A stretch of DNA of 64,000 bases. Source: Mycoemilia scoparia (lineage: Eukaryota; Kickxellomycota; Kickxellomycetes; Kickxellales; Kickxellaceae). This document shows, piece after piece, positions 10,630 to 21,553 of the stretch (positions within the stretch are counted from its first letter, which is position 1; each line of letters opens with the position of its first letter). A program made the position numbers and the translations under genes. The notes under the pieces are model-generated. The model made no database searches and was not told the DNA's origin. It saw nothing but the letters and a program-made list of their open reading frames with translations. Location: the NCBI GenBank assembly GCA_027575805.1, contig JANBPU010000029.1, forward strand, positions 62,001 to 126,000, given 5' to 3'.

Positions 10630-11671
10630 TCACTTGTTCTGTTTATTGCCCATTCATTCTTATACTTTTCTCAATACTACCTACAACTCCAATAATACAG
10701 CTCTAAACTACCACTTATCCTTCTATATAAAAAGACTGACACAAAGCCCAATAACTCAGATGATCAAACTTATATTGATATTGGCCTTGTAAAGGTTTAT
10801 GGGTTCCCTTTACATGCTTTATTTATAATATCTATACTCTGAAGTCAATATTAGCTTTAGAATAGCCTTTTAGTATGATAGTCAAAGAGTATGGACTTAG
10901 ACTTATCATAGTCTCTACAAGTGTATAAAGCTAATTGTAAATTGGTCTCTTTGTGACAGCAACCAATGTGGCTATGATAGCACAATATTCCAAGATAACA
11001 TGGGTTATTGGTATATTGACTGTCCATTAAATGATAATGATGATACAAAGAGGTATTATATTACAATGATGCTGATGTCAGCAGATTGACTATTTGGACA
11101 CCATACACGATGACAGACCAGGGTCGTCCAGGACGAGCCTCAACTGTTCTGGATAAGTTGTCACTGAAAAGACTTTTGTTCAGAATGGTTCAAAATCGTT
11201 CAGAACGGGATTAAGGGAAAAGCACAAGGGTGCGTAAATAATAGAATAAGAATATCGTTCAGGATGAATCTGAACGGGGAAAGGAGTGTGAATAAGGATT
11301 ATCAAATAGAACTCGTCCTGAATGGAAATGGACGGTAAGGAATGATTTTATACGGTAAGAAATAAGGTTTACTTATAATACTTCAAATCCTTTCAACCAC
11401 AACTTTATTTTTAAACAAATAAAAGTATGATTCTATAAAAGGTAATGAAGATAGTGAAACTCTTCATTGAACTAAACTAAACTAATAAAAGGCAAATGAG
11501 GAATGTAGTCCTCAGATTATAATCATGATTGATTCAGAATCACTCTGATCAACTGAAAGTTGTTCAGGGCGATCCTAAATCATTCAGGACAGAATAATCC
11601 CATCTGGAATCATTCAGGGTGGACCATGTGGGCTACGGCCCAACACATGATGCTTTCTTGCTACTGATGTG
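10630..11671. other. Intergenic with reiterated TTCAG-type motif
   Basis: No supported gene. From about 11120 to 11630 there are many imperfect repeats of a TTCAGRA/TCCTGAA core in both orientations, for example ATCGTTCAGGATGAATCTGA near 11252 and ATCATTCAGGACAG near 11579. The block stops where the FunK1 remnant begins. Confidence 0.45.
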
Positions 11672-12820
11672 ATGCCAAAGGACAACAATGTTAAAAAAGT
11701 CAAGCCAACTGTTGTTATAAAGGATGCCTGGACATATGCAACTGAGGATCCAGGCCAAGATACCTGTGATGAAATCAAGTTCCTGAGGAGGATTAATGAG
11801 AGATTAGCAGATGATGACTCTGATATTATATATCCAAAGCTTATGGCAGGTGGCCGAGTAAAGATCACTTATGCCAGCACAGGCAATGTGATAGAAGATA
11901 GTACGGCAACCATCCTTGGTAAGCTCTATGATCCTAGTGGTGAGAGCAATGCAAAGATCCCTTTCCGTGCTCACAAACGACTGGTTATGAGTCCAATTGG
12001 ACAGCCATTGAAGACAGCAAACTCATTTGATGAATTTGTAGCTGTGATATGCGATGCCATGAAATGTCATACCAGGATTTACAACCAATGCAACATATTG
12101 CACCGGGATATATCTGATAACAACATACTTGTGGTTCGTGGAGAGAATAATTCTGTACAAGGACTGCTGATTGATTTTGACAATGCTGTGGATCTGAACG
12201 AATCTATAATGGGGGCACGACCTGAGCGGACTGGAACATTCCCCTTTATGTCCATCAACAACCTAATGGCATGTCCTGTCCGTCGTACTGCCCTTGATGA
12301 CTGGGAGTCGCTATTGTATGTGATCTGCTATTATGCAACAATTGGACTGGATAAAAAGCATCGGCCAACTCCTACCGAAATGGCAGAATATGCTGTGAAA
12401 AAATGGGCTGATGGACCTGCATCAAGTGTAGCTGCCACAAAGCAGGCCAATTTGGCTACTATTGGTGTATTTGAAGAAAAATTCATAAAGAAATTCAACT
12501 CGCGAGGAAGCAATGATATTGGTTTGATATCTTGAATGGCAAAGGAGCTATATAGAGCTCTGTTCCAAAATGATGAGTTTGAGCCCAAGTTCCATGGTAC
12601 TAACCCAGTCTCCGAAGGTCCTAGAAAATGGTTGACAGCCCTCCCGGAAGATGGTATTCTAGAACCCGCAATTGTCAACAATACTGATCCATTTTTGGAG
12701 CGAGCAACTGAGGTTAAGACTATTGCGAAGTCTCTAATGGCCGTTGTAGAAAAGTATCAAGGTTTTGCGTATAAAAGATTGGAGATCACAAATCAGTCCC
12801 ACCCTGCGGAATCAAAGTAG
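11672..12820 (+). pseudogene. FunK1-family protein kinase, broken by an in-frame TGA and truncated at the N-terminus
   Basis: A FunK1-type kinase-like frame runs from the ATG at 11672 to 12820, interrupted in the same frame by one TGA at 12533-12535. Upstream the match begins with TVVIKDAWTYATEDP, a typical FunK1 block. The catalytic loop reads LHRDISDNNILV (HRD plus Asn), followed by LLIDFDNAV in place of DFG, then DDWESLLYVICYY. Downstream of the stop the frame continues with an ATG and KELYRALFQNDEFEPKFHG, the expected FunK1 tail. FunK1 proteins normally carry a longer N-terminal region; here a stop lies at 11648-11650 and no exon is apparent. I read this as a decaying copy. It could still give a truncated 287-aa kinase-like protein. 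FunK1 function is unknown; the family is expanded in fungi. Confidence 0.75.
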
Positions 12821-13118
12821 CTGGTCTACTACTTGGCATTGAATTTGTGAAAAGCATTAGTTTTTATAGTCTTGCTCCGATATTGAAAATAAAGAGTGTT
12901 ATTTCATTTTATTATTAATGTATAACGTATATTTTTCAACAAGATACTATAAAATTAAACAAACAAAGACAAAGATCAGGACAGAAAGAAAAGGTAATTA
13001 TAAAACTGAGATTAAAAACAATTATATCAGGACAAAGATAAGTAATAGTTATTAATAATACGATTATTATACTATATGAACATAGTGATCGTAGAGATCA
13101 AGATATAAGCCTTATAAT

Positions 13119-13808
13119 TTAGCTAATATGAACCTTCATAGCAGTGTTGTGGCACATAGCACTAGTTGCTTTTAATGAAGGAAGCTGAACCATCTCATCG
13201 TCAAGAAGTTCAATGTAAATACTGAATTTGCCGCCATTCTTGAGACCTTCACGACAAGCATTGGCAATATCAACCTGAGTGACTTTGCCACCATTTTTCC
13301 AAACAGCCTCGTTGACATAGTCGCCAACTTCAGGAGCATTAGAGTAGTTGACGTTGCTTGGATCCCAGTCGCTAGACTTGGCCTTAAAGATTTCCAAAGC
13401 CAAATCCCTAGCTACAATAGCAGATGCACCAGAAGTATCAGGGAACTCAAGCTTACATTCGTTGATCTTGCCGTCCTTTGGAATATCATGGGAAATATCG
13501 AACCCGACCAAAACACGAGAGAACGATCTGAGAACCTTGGAGTTCTTTTGACCGTCGAATACGAGGGCGATTTCATCTGCAGTGTTGCATTTTGAGCAAT
13601 CCCTATCGGAACATGCGGGGCATGAATTCTTGGGATCTGATTTGTCGTCGGGCGGGAAGAATACTGTTGTTTCCTTGATCGCCTTTATGCCCGAGTTGTC
13701 TGCTGGACACTGATCGGCACGCCTAAAGTTTATTGCGGCTCCGAGTGCTGTGGTTGCAGCAGTGAGTGCAAAAACAAAGAGATAGGCTGTAGATGGGACA
13801 AGCTTCAT
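13119..13808 (-). CDS. Secreted DNRLRE/CBM96-like protein
   Basis: A single exon encodes 229 aa. The first 23 residues (MKLVPSTAYLFVFALTAATT and on) form a clear signal peptide. A cysteine cluster (CPACSDRDCSKC) follows near residues 60-75. The rest resembles DNRLRE/CBM96 domains: SFSRVLVGFDIS, an ECKLEF strand, LEIFKAKSSDWDPSNVNYSN, and a terminal FSIYIELL strand. Members of this fold are extracellular and several bind polysaccharide, so a cell-wall or matrix role is plausible, but I see no catalytic residues. The assignment is by motif pattern only. Confidence 0.7.
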   Translation of the reverse strand: MKLVPSTAYLFVFALTAATTALGAAINFRRADQCPADNSGIKAIKETTVFFPPDDKSDPKNSCPACSDRDCSKCNTADEIALVFDGQKNSKVLRSFSRVLVGFDISHDIPKDGKINECKLEFPDTSGASAIVARDLALEIFKAKSSDWDPSNVNYSNAPEVGDYVNEAVWKNGGKVTQVDIANACREGLKNGGKFSIYIELLDDEMVQLPSLKATSAMCHNTAMKVHIS

Positions 13809-16800
13809 TATATGGGGGTAGTGATATTTGTTGGAGTTGTTGCTGTGGTAGTAGTTATGTTCCTGAATATATAATCTAGATTATTAGAGTAGGAACTACT
13901 GTAATGGTAAGATAATACAAGCAAAAGAGTATAGTAGTAGTAGTAGTAGTAAAACAACAAGTCACAGCTGATCAAGTGGTGCTAAAATTATGTATGAGAA
14001 AAACCAAAACGGCACAAACTATAGGAAAAGGAATATGAGGATGAGGAAAATAAAAGGCAGTATCGATGTCGTTGAAATAGTAGTAGTAATAGAAACCAAA
14101 GAATTCCGAATAATCACTTTGTAGCAAGAAACCCCAAGCCCATTATATATTTATAAGAAAACGACCCAGCGCAGCATCAGAGGCAGCGGAAGAGCAGCAT
14201 GGAAAAATTCAAGTCCGTTGTGTGGACTATCACAACAGAATCAGCATCCAAAAAAGAGGCCCTCCCAGTCCCACATATAATACATGGGATCAAGTGCTGT
14301 CTGCTACTGCTAACGCTGATGAGAACAATTAGAATAGCCAAAACCACCTGATATACGAACAGCAGCACCAGCACCTGGAGCGGAGAGGCGATAGGCTTGA
14401 GCCTTTGCTCAAAACACCCAAACAGATGCTGGTTTGAATCAGCGAGTGGGAAGATTGTGCGGTGTGTTGTGTAGAAACAAACAGTACAGACATCCTATAG
14501 CCGCTATCCTATGACATAGCGCTTCACATTCTTGAGAAAGCCAAGGTACAGTGAACTCTATGCCTCTCTCTATTTAGCCACAACAATGTGACCCGCCAAA
14601 TCAGTTCCCACACATATCCATTAACATCATCTTGTGACTTTCCCAGTTTAGAAAAAAACTGCACACATTGGAATCTAGAGTAAAGAAAAAAGGACATGAA
14701 TATGAAACATTGAACGAATGATGGGTTTGCTTACTTGCTTGCATCAGTGGTTGATTAGCAACCTACAAGTCCCTTTTTACTTGCTTCTGGACTCTCACGT
14801 TGCTAAGGCACATGCCCATAGATATACATGGGCTTAGAATGCCATAAAGGTTTCAAGAAACAACAGCTAAGCTTGAATACTAGTGCTCCGATCTTTCTTT
14901 TAATTTTGATATATAACCCCGTTGTCTTTGGTCCATTCTGAAGCAAATGACAAAGCAGGGAAAACATCTCGCCTGTATCAAAGACAGATTATCTCTCACC
15001 CTCTCCTTGTTGAATATTAGAGACAAATTCTCAAGTTTATACCTGCAACAACTATATAAATACCCTGGAGGTAGCAGGGTTTCTGACCAAGACCTATCCT
15101 CTATGTAATTAATTGAAAACAGCACTAGGACCGTTTTGCCAATGACGACAACAGTTACAGTCATGAGTCGTTACATTGACAGAGTGAAACGGGGCAAGGG
15201 ATAATTCCTGGACCTATACTGTATCAGTTTTACAAGGATATGAGCACAGATTTGCCCATACTATATATCATTTCATGTCTGGCATCAGAGGCAAACAATA
15301 AAGAGATAATAAAATAATGATGATGAATATATTCATTTGTGAATCAGCATTTATCTGTGCATAATGTGCATGGATATGTGGATCCCTTGTCCTGGAAAAC
15401 TCCTATCAGCTCTTCAGTCTCATGCAAGCAATTATACTCCTGTTAATGTTCATGTGCTCAGGGAAGAGGATATAAAACTTAATGCAAGAATATTCCGTAC
15501 ATATATCTACACACATTTACTGATGTAAGGAGCACAAGTATTTATTATTTTTACATCCCTGTTCTGATGCATGCCACAGCTTAATAATTTATCAATATGA
15601 GGATAGCGGATCTCTGAGTCCATGTCATACTCACTAGTATTTTATATTCTTATCTTTCTTTATTTGTAAAATAGAATCTCCATACACTCGAGTATGATTT
15701 ATGGATACTTGTAAAAGTACCAGAGCAAGCGTGTGAATTTTTTCATAATCTTGTAATTGTTTTTTATACACATTTTATTAGGTATGAGGTCATAATTCTC
15801 AAATGCCATGAGGAAATCAGGGTCCTTCTATTCCCACAGTGCACAACGGTATTAGCTTCAGCTAAATCAACAGGGCATTCATCATATATCGGGAAATTGG
15901 TTGATTGCCTTTTTGGAACTTTCTAATCCATAAAGAGTCAAACTCAAAAAACACTAAGTACATGGGCAAGCTATTTGAATTAATATGGTGGTTTATATTC
16001 TCACAGTCTTCCAGACTCTTCCCTTTCTTTCGAATGTGGGAGATTCCAAATACCCAAATAAATTAATAAACTAAAACGACTTTATTCTGATCTTTTATTC
16101 ACCACTAAAAAGAAATGCGTTTTGAAAAAAGCAATTATATCTATTATTGCGTTACAGATAGCCAATCTTCAGAAATAAAAACGATCCAGTATGCTTTTTT
16201 CCACCTCATTGTGGAGAGAGTGATATTTAGATACAGCCTTTTCGGATTCTCAATTTTACTCATGTCTTGGCAAATTACAATTACTTTTAAACTAGGAAAC
16301 ATTGATAACACATAATCCCGTTTCCACATACTAAGGGCAGTCCCAAGACTCAATTTGTGATCTGTATATAATTAAACAACACAACCTTTTTCCTTCTTTT
16401 TCTCGACCTTTTCCAAAACTTATCACAATCTGCCTTGTCGATATGTTTGCCGAGTCTCTCCAATCCAAGAAGTTGTTCAAGAAAGTAAAATATTTGCAGG
16501 GTGTAGCAGACGTACTGTAAACCAAGCACCTCAATGTTGGCAATTCCAGCACCTATTACACTTGAAGGGAAAAGCCTGCTGCAATTACGTAGATCCTCAC
16601 ATGTATATTTACCCCCGTTTTTCAAGAATAGATCATTATTGCAACCTAAACTCCACCCATGCCCGACATCAAATATATTTAGCTCGTGGTATTATGTTGT
16701 TATCAAGAAGTGTATTTAATGGTGGCAATGGTGCTTATTGAAAAAGTTGATACTTTTGCAAGTCAGTGCCCAAAGCCTGCGACAACGAGCTGTGACTATT

Positions 16801-16859
16801 TCAGCCATTCCCTGGTTAAGAATTATGGTGTTAAGGAACTAGAGGCTATTAAATATGTT
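13809..16859. other. Long intergenic stretch
   Basis: About 3 kb with a short AGT repeat near 13930-13948 and no supported gene. A TATA-like run on the minus strand (about 14141-14156) lies some 340 bp upstream of the secreted-protein start and might belong to its promoter. Minus-strand ORFs at 16350-16625 could be decayed parts of the neighbouring F-box/LRR region, but I cannot establish that. Confidence 0.45.
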
Positions 16860-17757
16860 TCAATTATCCGTATTGTTGGCTTTGTTATAGTCATATACCC
16901 AGAATGTGTCTTTGGTTGTGAACAAAACATTGTAGTTCAAATGTTTGAGGCTGGAAAACATTTTTCTTATCCAATACAAACTAATAAATGGATTTAGAGT
17001 GATGGCATATATCACGTATATATCAAGCTTTGTAATGTTAATATAGACTGATAATGTATCAAAGTCTTCAGTAACTGGAGCTGTATAGACTAGTGGATGG
17101 CAATATTTCAGTCCCAGCGTTTTGAGATTTTTGGGCATTGTAAGTAAATTGACAAGAGTACAACAGGGTGCGTTGAAATAAACCAAAGAAAGAGATTCGA
17201 ATGTAACACCAGGGGTTGGGTATCTTCTGAACATAATGTCTCCCTGCAAATTCATGTCCCTATATCCAAATAGAATTTCCGAATTTGTGGGGTGCTTTTG
17301 ATAATCTGACAGATAGTAGTTAGCTGGGGTTATGGTACAGTAAACTTGATCCTTCCAAGATTTGGATATTATCTGACAAGTTCGCTGCATTCATAGCTTT
17401 CACTACAGCGAGAGAGGTTTAAATATAGGAAGATTATGTTCACTGTTGTCTGTTGACTTTTGTTATCCTCCAGCTTGTGTAAACTCTATGTTTGTTGATC
17501 CGACTTACTATCAGAATAAATGTGGCCACCAATCTCCCTGCCAATTTGGTGGTGTGTTAGTTCCAATGATTTGAGAGTGATGGCAGGCTCCAAAGACCAG
17601 TATCCTTTCTGACTAAAAAGCCTTGGACCATTTCTTTGCTTTGTATTACTGAGCTGTCAGGATTGCAGTCAATGTGAAGGTTAAGGTAAAGGTAGTAGCA
17701 TATCAACCTTTTGAATTCAAATGGGAGTTCATTTAGAGTAAACCTTTTCACGGTGCT
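16860..17757 (-). pseudogene. F-box/LRR-like gene remnant or unresolved spliced gene
   Basis: Two minus-strand reading frames look like one family. The piece at 17557-17757 has an F-box-like start (LNELPFEFKRLICYYLYLN). The piece at 16860-17390 has the post-F-box segment CQIISKSWKDQVYCTIT, then leucine-rich text (MPKNLKTLGLKYCHPLV; SLKHLNYNVLF). They lie in different frames. Splicing could join them: a GTAAGT donor lies near 17510, and acceptors lie at the CAG near 17387 or 17375. The stop that ends the first frame just after NHWN argues for decay. F-box proteins recruit substrates to SCF ubiquitin ligases. A related LRR protein sits at the right edge of the window. Confidence in a functional gene is low. 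Confidence 0.4.
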
Positions 17758-17781
17758 ATATATATATATATATATATATAT
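17757..17781. repeat. TA dinucleotide microsatellite
   Basis: A run of about a dozen TA units directly upstream of the F-box-like segment. Confidence 0.85.
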
Positions 17782-18303
17782 GGGTCCTAATTTTAAAGAC
17801 AGTTATATGAAAGAAACAAAAGATTGTTTTTTGATTGTTAAATACATACCAGAGATCTTTTTCTAAATAATTAGCAATATTTGAACCACGCCATCAAAGT
17901 ATCAAGATAGGGTTTGCATCAAATAAATTATATACTATACGAAAACTTGAATGATAACATAAATGATATTAAAGACCGTCTAAAATGGCGTCACTTCAAT
18001 GTAGCTAGACAGGTTATTTATACACCCGAATCTTAAATTGCAATGGGTCAAGTTTGATGTCTTTGACTGTGCACTGAAGCATGCCCATAGCTTAATTGAA
18101 GCCAAATTTGCTTCAAAGTTGATTAAAAGTTGTTGGCTATTCATCTTTTAATAATAGTTGCTATCCAATAGGATGGAACCTTTTTGTGTAGCAAACAAGA
18201 GTTATCAGTTTCCAGAGATGCTACAGGTGGTTTACTGTGAAAATAAATGTGATATAAGATGTTTAAAACATTTTTATTTTTAAAAATCATATTATTGTGA
18301 TAC
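17782..18303. other. Intergenic, no gene seen
   Basis: AT-rich sequence without a supported ORF or recognisable element. Confidence 0.4.
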
Positions 18304-18676
18304 TCAAACTATTTCATCATTACTATTTCCATGTTTTGTATATGGTGGTGGTGGCGATTCTGTAGGAATGTTCGTGTTTCCTTGCCCAGCACGCCTTTCC
18401 GCTTCCTCTTCTTCAATCCTCCTTTGAAAACGTTTTTTCATTACACGATTGTAAAGCCAAAAGATGCTTACTGAAATAATTACTGGGTTTTTAATAATAA
18501 TAAACAAAAGATGGTTAAATGAAAAGAATAAATAAAACATATTAGTTGCTCAGTGTTTATAGCATAATATAATTTTTCTATAGTTATGACATTGTTTAGT
18601 AAAAAGTATAGCATTACTTACTGACTATTAATATTCCGACAATAATATAAAGGAACATCATTAAAGAAGGATCCAT
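18304..18676 (-). CDS. Small single-pass membrane protein with a PPPPY motif
   Basis: Exon 1 is 18622-18676 (55 nt) and exon 2 is 18304-18470, joined over a 151 nt intron with a GTAAGT donor and a TTTCAG acceptor; the frame is kept. The product is 73 aa. Residues about 5-24 (LMMFLYIIVGILIVISIFWL) are one transmembrane helix with almost no lumenal N-terminus. A basic patch (RVMKKRFQRR), an acidic coil (EEEEAERR) and a proline stretch PPPPY near the C-terminus follow. PPxY motifs bind WW domains, as in Nedd4/Rsp5 ligase adaptors, so an adaptor role is possible. That is inference; I know of no named homologue. Confidence 0.55.
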
Positions 18677-19384
18677 GATGTGATTTAGTGTTGGTATGTA
18701 TATAAATGTAAAAGCAATAGAAATAGATAATTGATATTTATGTGCGTATAGTATAATAAATTTTTAAAGAAAAAACAAATTTTATGTGATTTTAAAAATA
18801 ATGCTTCCTGATATTTATACTATTATTATATGAATTCATCACAAGAGCACATGTGGGTAGTTATTTTTGAAAGGCTAAATGCAGATGTTGCATAGTGAGG
18901 CATTGGTCAATGAAAATATATGGTAACTAGTATGCAAGTTGAAACTGACATACTAGTAGAACTTAGTCCTTCAAAAATAATCACTCATGTGAGTAGATTG
19001 GTTAGGTTTATAAATCTATATTATCCAAAGGGGCTGTCTTTCTCAGTTAATTACTCAATCATTAAAATATGTGTACAGGCTCTTTTTGAATGATTAGTTT
19101 GATATTTATTCCCATGTGAGCAGCTATTACTGTTAAATAGAGGTCTATAATAAACCAAGAACATTTATTTATAAAAGATTAATCTGTTAGTAAACAATCT
19201 CCATCAAAAACATCATAAAGACGCCCATCACCACAACTAAAGGTAATGATATCTGAAATAAATAAAATCTTATTTATGTACAATTCTTGCCATTTGAAGT
19301 TTATTTGATAATAAACTAGTAGAAGCACAAAATTCAAAGTATCCCGAAATAGCAAAAAAACAGGAGCCAGTAATTGACATTTAA
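18677..19384. other. Intergenic with one MITE-like element
   Basis: Holds MITE copy B (18857-18984). No gene is seen in the rest. Confidence 0.5.
18857..18984. mobile_element. MITE-like element, copy B
   Basis: The left terminus GTAGTTATTTTTGAAAGGCT and right terminus CCTTCAAAAATAATCAC are imperfect inverted repeats matching copy A. The interior, read in reverse, parallels copy A (TAGTATGCAAGTTGAAACTG, ATATGGTAACTAG). Both flanks show CATGTG (left CACATGTG, right TCATGTGAG), which could be a target duplication. Confidence 0.75.
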
Positions 19385-21553
19385 CTAATTTAACAAATGT
19401 ACGGTCTTTGTCAAAAGTCTATCAACGCTATTGGCCCAGTCGTTAAGTGCCTTATGCTGGACAGAATCGACAGGGGATCTATATTAAAAGCATTGTTACA
19501 AATGTTAAAGAAAAACCAAAGTAAGTTTATCCGGGCATCAAGTGTAAAATAATGAATGAGGGAGAAGATACATACTGTTGGTAACGAACAAATTGGCGGG
19601 TGACCTGGTTAATAACACCATCAATCTTTTTATCAAGTATCAGCAAAGAAAGGAGATGCTCAACTTCAGCTGATGTAGTTCTTATCTTTTTTGCCAAAAA
19701 TTCAGTGCTGACAGAAGTGTATGGGCGTGTGATTTGCAATAGGGTCTGGGCTCTAGCAGCTTGGATAACATCAGTAATATTCTTTTTAATCAATGGATCA
19801 TCAAGTACAGACTCCCCATTTTCTATATATAAATGCAATTAAACGCATGATTATTAAAAAGGTAATGTTTTTATGTAAAGGAGAATAAAGTATTGGTATA
19901 TTTACCCTTTAGGATTCGCTCGGACTCAACTATGTCCTGTTTGCGATATGCCTCTACCAGAGATACCAGAGCCTTGATCTCTGGGTTGTCAACATATCTA
20001 CAGTAATTAATGAATATAGATGTGCAGAGTTAGAATGGCTAAAATATCATGCAATCCAATAAAAGTAATTGTTAGTCATTGGTCTTACGGTTTTGTTTCG
20101 CGATAATCAAATGGATTAATACCAGTCTCATCAAGCATACAGGCCAAAATCAGATACCTAACAATAAAAATAAAAGCATTAGAATTGTATAATCAATATA
20201 TTGCACCTCGCACATACGAAAATTATTCGTGGCTTAAAACTTACTTTAGTATACGAATGCGGTTTTCAATATCACCAGCCTCATCAAAGTTGCGAAAAGA
20301 TTCATAGAAATCTGTTCTAGCCAAGCTCCATTTTTCTACATTCATGGTTATAATATAAAGATATGGTTATAGCATATTTTTAAATGAGTGTACATTTAAA
20401 ACATATAACTTTCTAGCCCTTACTTTCTGACATATTGATAATTCCACCACATTCATTCACAGTGGCCTTGATTCGAGGGTGTAGTACACTAATCTTCATT
20501 GTCTTGGATCGGTTATAGACTTCCTTTAGCCTTCCAATATTCTGAGTTCGGGAATGCATCTGCAGCTCCAACGCAAAGACCTCATTGATTTGGGAACTAA
20601 ATAGCATGGCAGTTTCGGAAGTCTCGTCTGGGCACATTGCATACAACTCTTTGAGTTTCTATTAGTAAAATTATAATATTCCATCAGAATCATTATATCA
20701 ACCTCTCCATAACTAGAAGAGTCAAAAAAATGCTTACATGTTCAAGTCTTGAGTATTCACCCTGTTCTAAAAATAGTCTTCCCAGTCTCAAACCAACTTT
20801 CATTTGCAACCTGGTATTTTTTACTTGTTCGAGAATATCAAGTGTTACATTGAAGAATGCCTCGATGCGAGTAATGTCCTTAAGATCGGAGAACCGCTCT
20901 AGCATCTTGGAAATGCTCTGCTCGCCATAATCCCTTGTAACAGCTGATTCGATATACGTCAAAAGCTCTTTATATGAATCAAGTGCCTGTTATCACAACC
21001 CAAACAAAATAAAGGGAAAGTGTGCATCATTGTTATAATATCCTACTAGACAATTTTTGAGGCATTTTGAAACAATTGCTGCCATTTACCTCTGTAGGCT
21101 GATTATGTTTGAGATGCAACTTTGTTGTTTGTTTGAGTGCTCTGAATCCCCTATATGGTTATCACGGTATGGTTAAAACCCAGTGTCTTCAAAAATAGAC
21201 CAAAGCAAAATTTTGGATGACGCTGCTGTCTAAGCTTACCATTCACCCTTCTTTTTGTCATTCTTTTCTAGTTCAATGACATCCCTGAACTGATCTAGAG
21301 CGGATTTCATATCAGTCTCACGGAACTCTAAATGTCAAAAAGAAACAAATTAAATAGGTATTCGACATGTTTTCTTTTTTGAATAGAAAAATGTAATGGT
21401 TTAAACATTATTGATATTACCTTTGGCTTTGTAGTACATATTTTCGCACTTGACTTCGACATCATCGAGTATATCTTCCTCATTTTCCTCATTCTCTTCA
21501 TCCTCTTGAGAGAGATAGTCATCATCGTCATACATAAAGTCGTCGTCATCCAT
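19385..21553 (-). CDS. csn2: COP9 signalosome complex subunit 2
   Basis: Ten predicted exons on the minus strand: 21421-21553, 21240-21327, 21090-21150, 20738-20986, 20424-20658, 20245-20335, 20089-20157, 19906-19997, 19576-19822 and 19385-19478. They total 1359 nt (452 aa), close to human CSN2 (443 aa), and all phases join. The N-terminus is the typical acidic leader (MDDDDFMYDDDDYLS). Family blocks follow: IESAVTRDYGEQSISKMLER, ALELQMHSRTQN, then KYLILACMLDETGINPFDYR, DDPLIKKNITDV, and a PCI-domain winged helix (ITRPYTSVSTEFLAKKIRTT). CSN removes Nedd8 from cullins and so tunes SCF ligases; subunit 2 holds the cullin side. It diverges from the protein kinase C gene across 2 kb. Confidence 0.93.

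Noticed and set aside
12536..12820. A separate small gene starting at the ATG after the FunK1 stop
   Set aside because: Its translation is the expected C-terminal FunK1 tail in the same frame, so it is the second part of one broken gene.
11672..12820. TGA recoding (stop readthrough or altered code)
   Set aside because: TGA terminates other well-supported genes here (ufd2 and the small membrane protein), and the copy is already truncated at its N-terminus.
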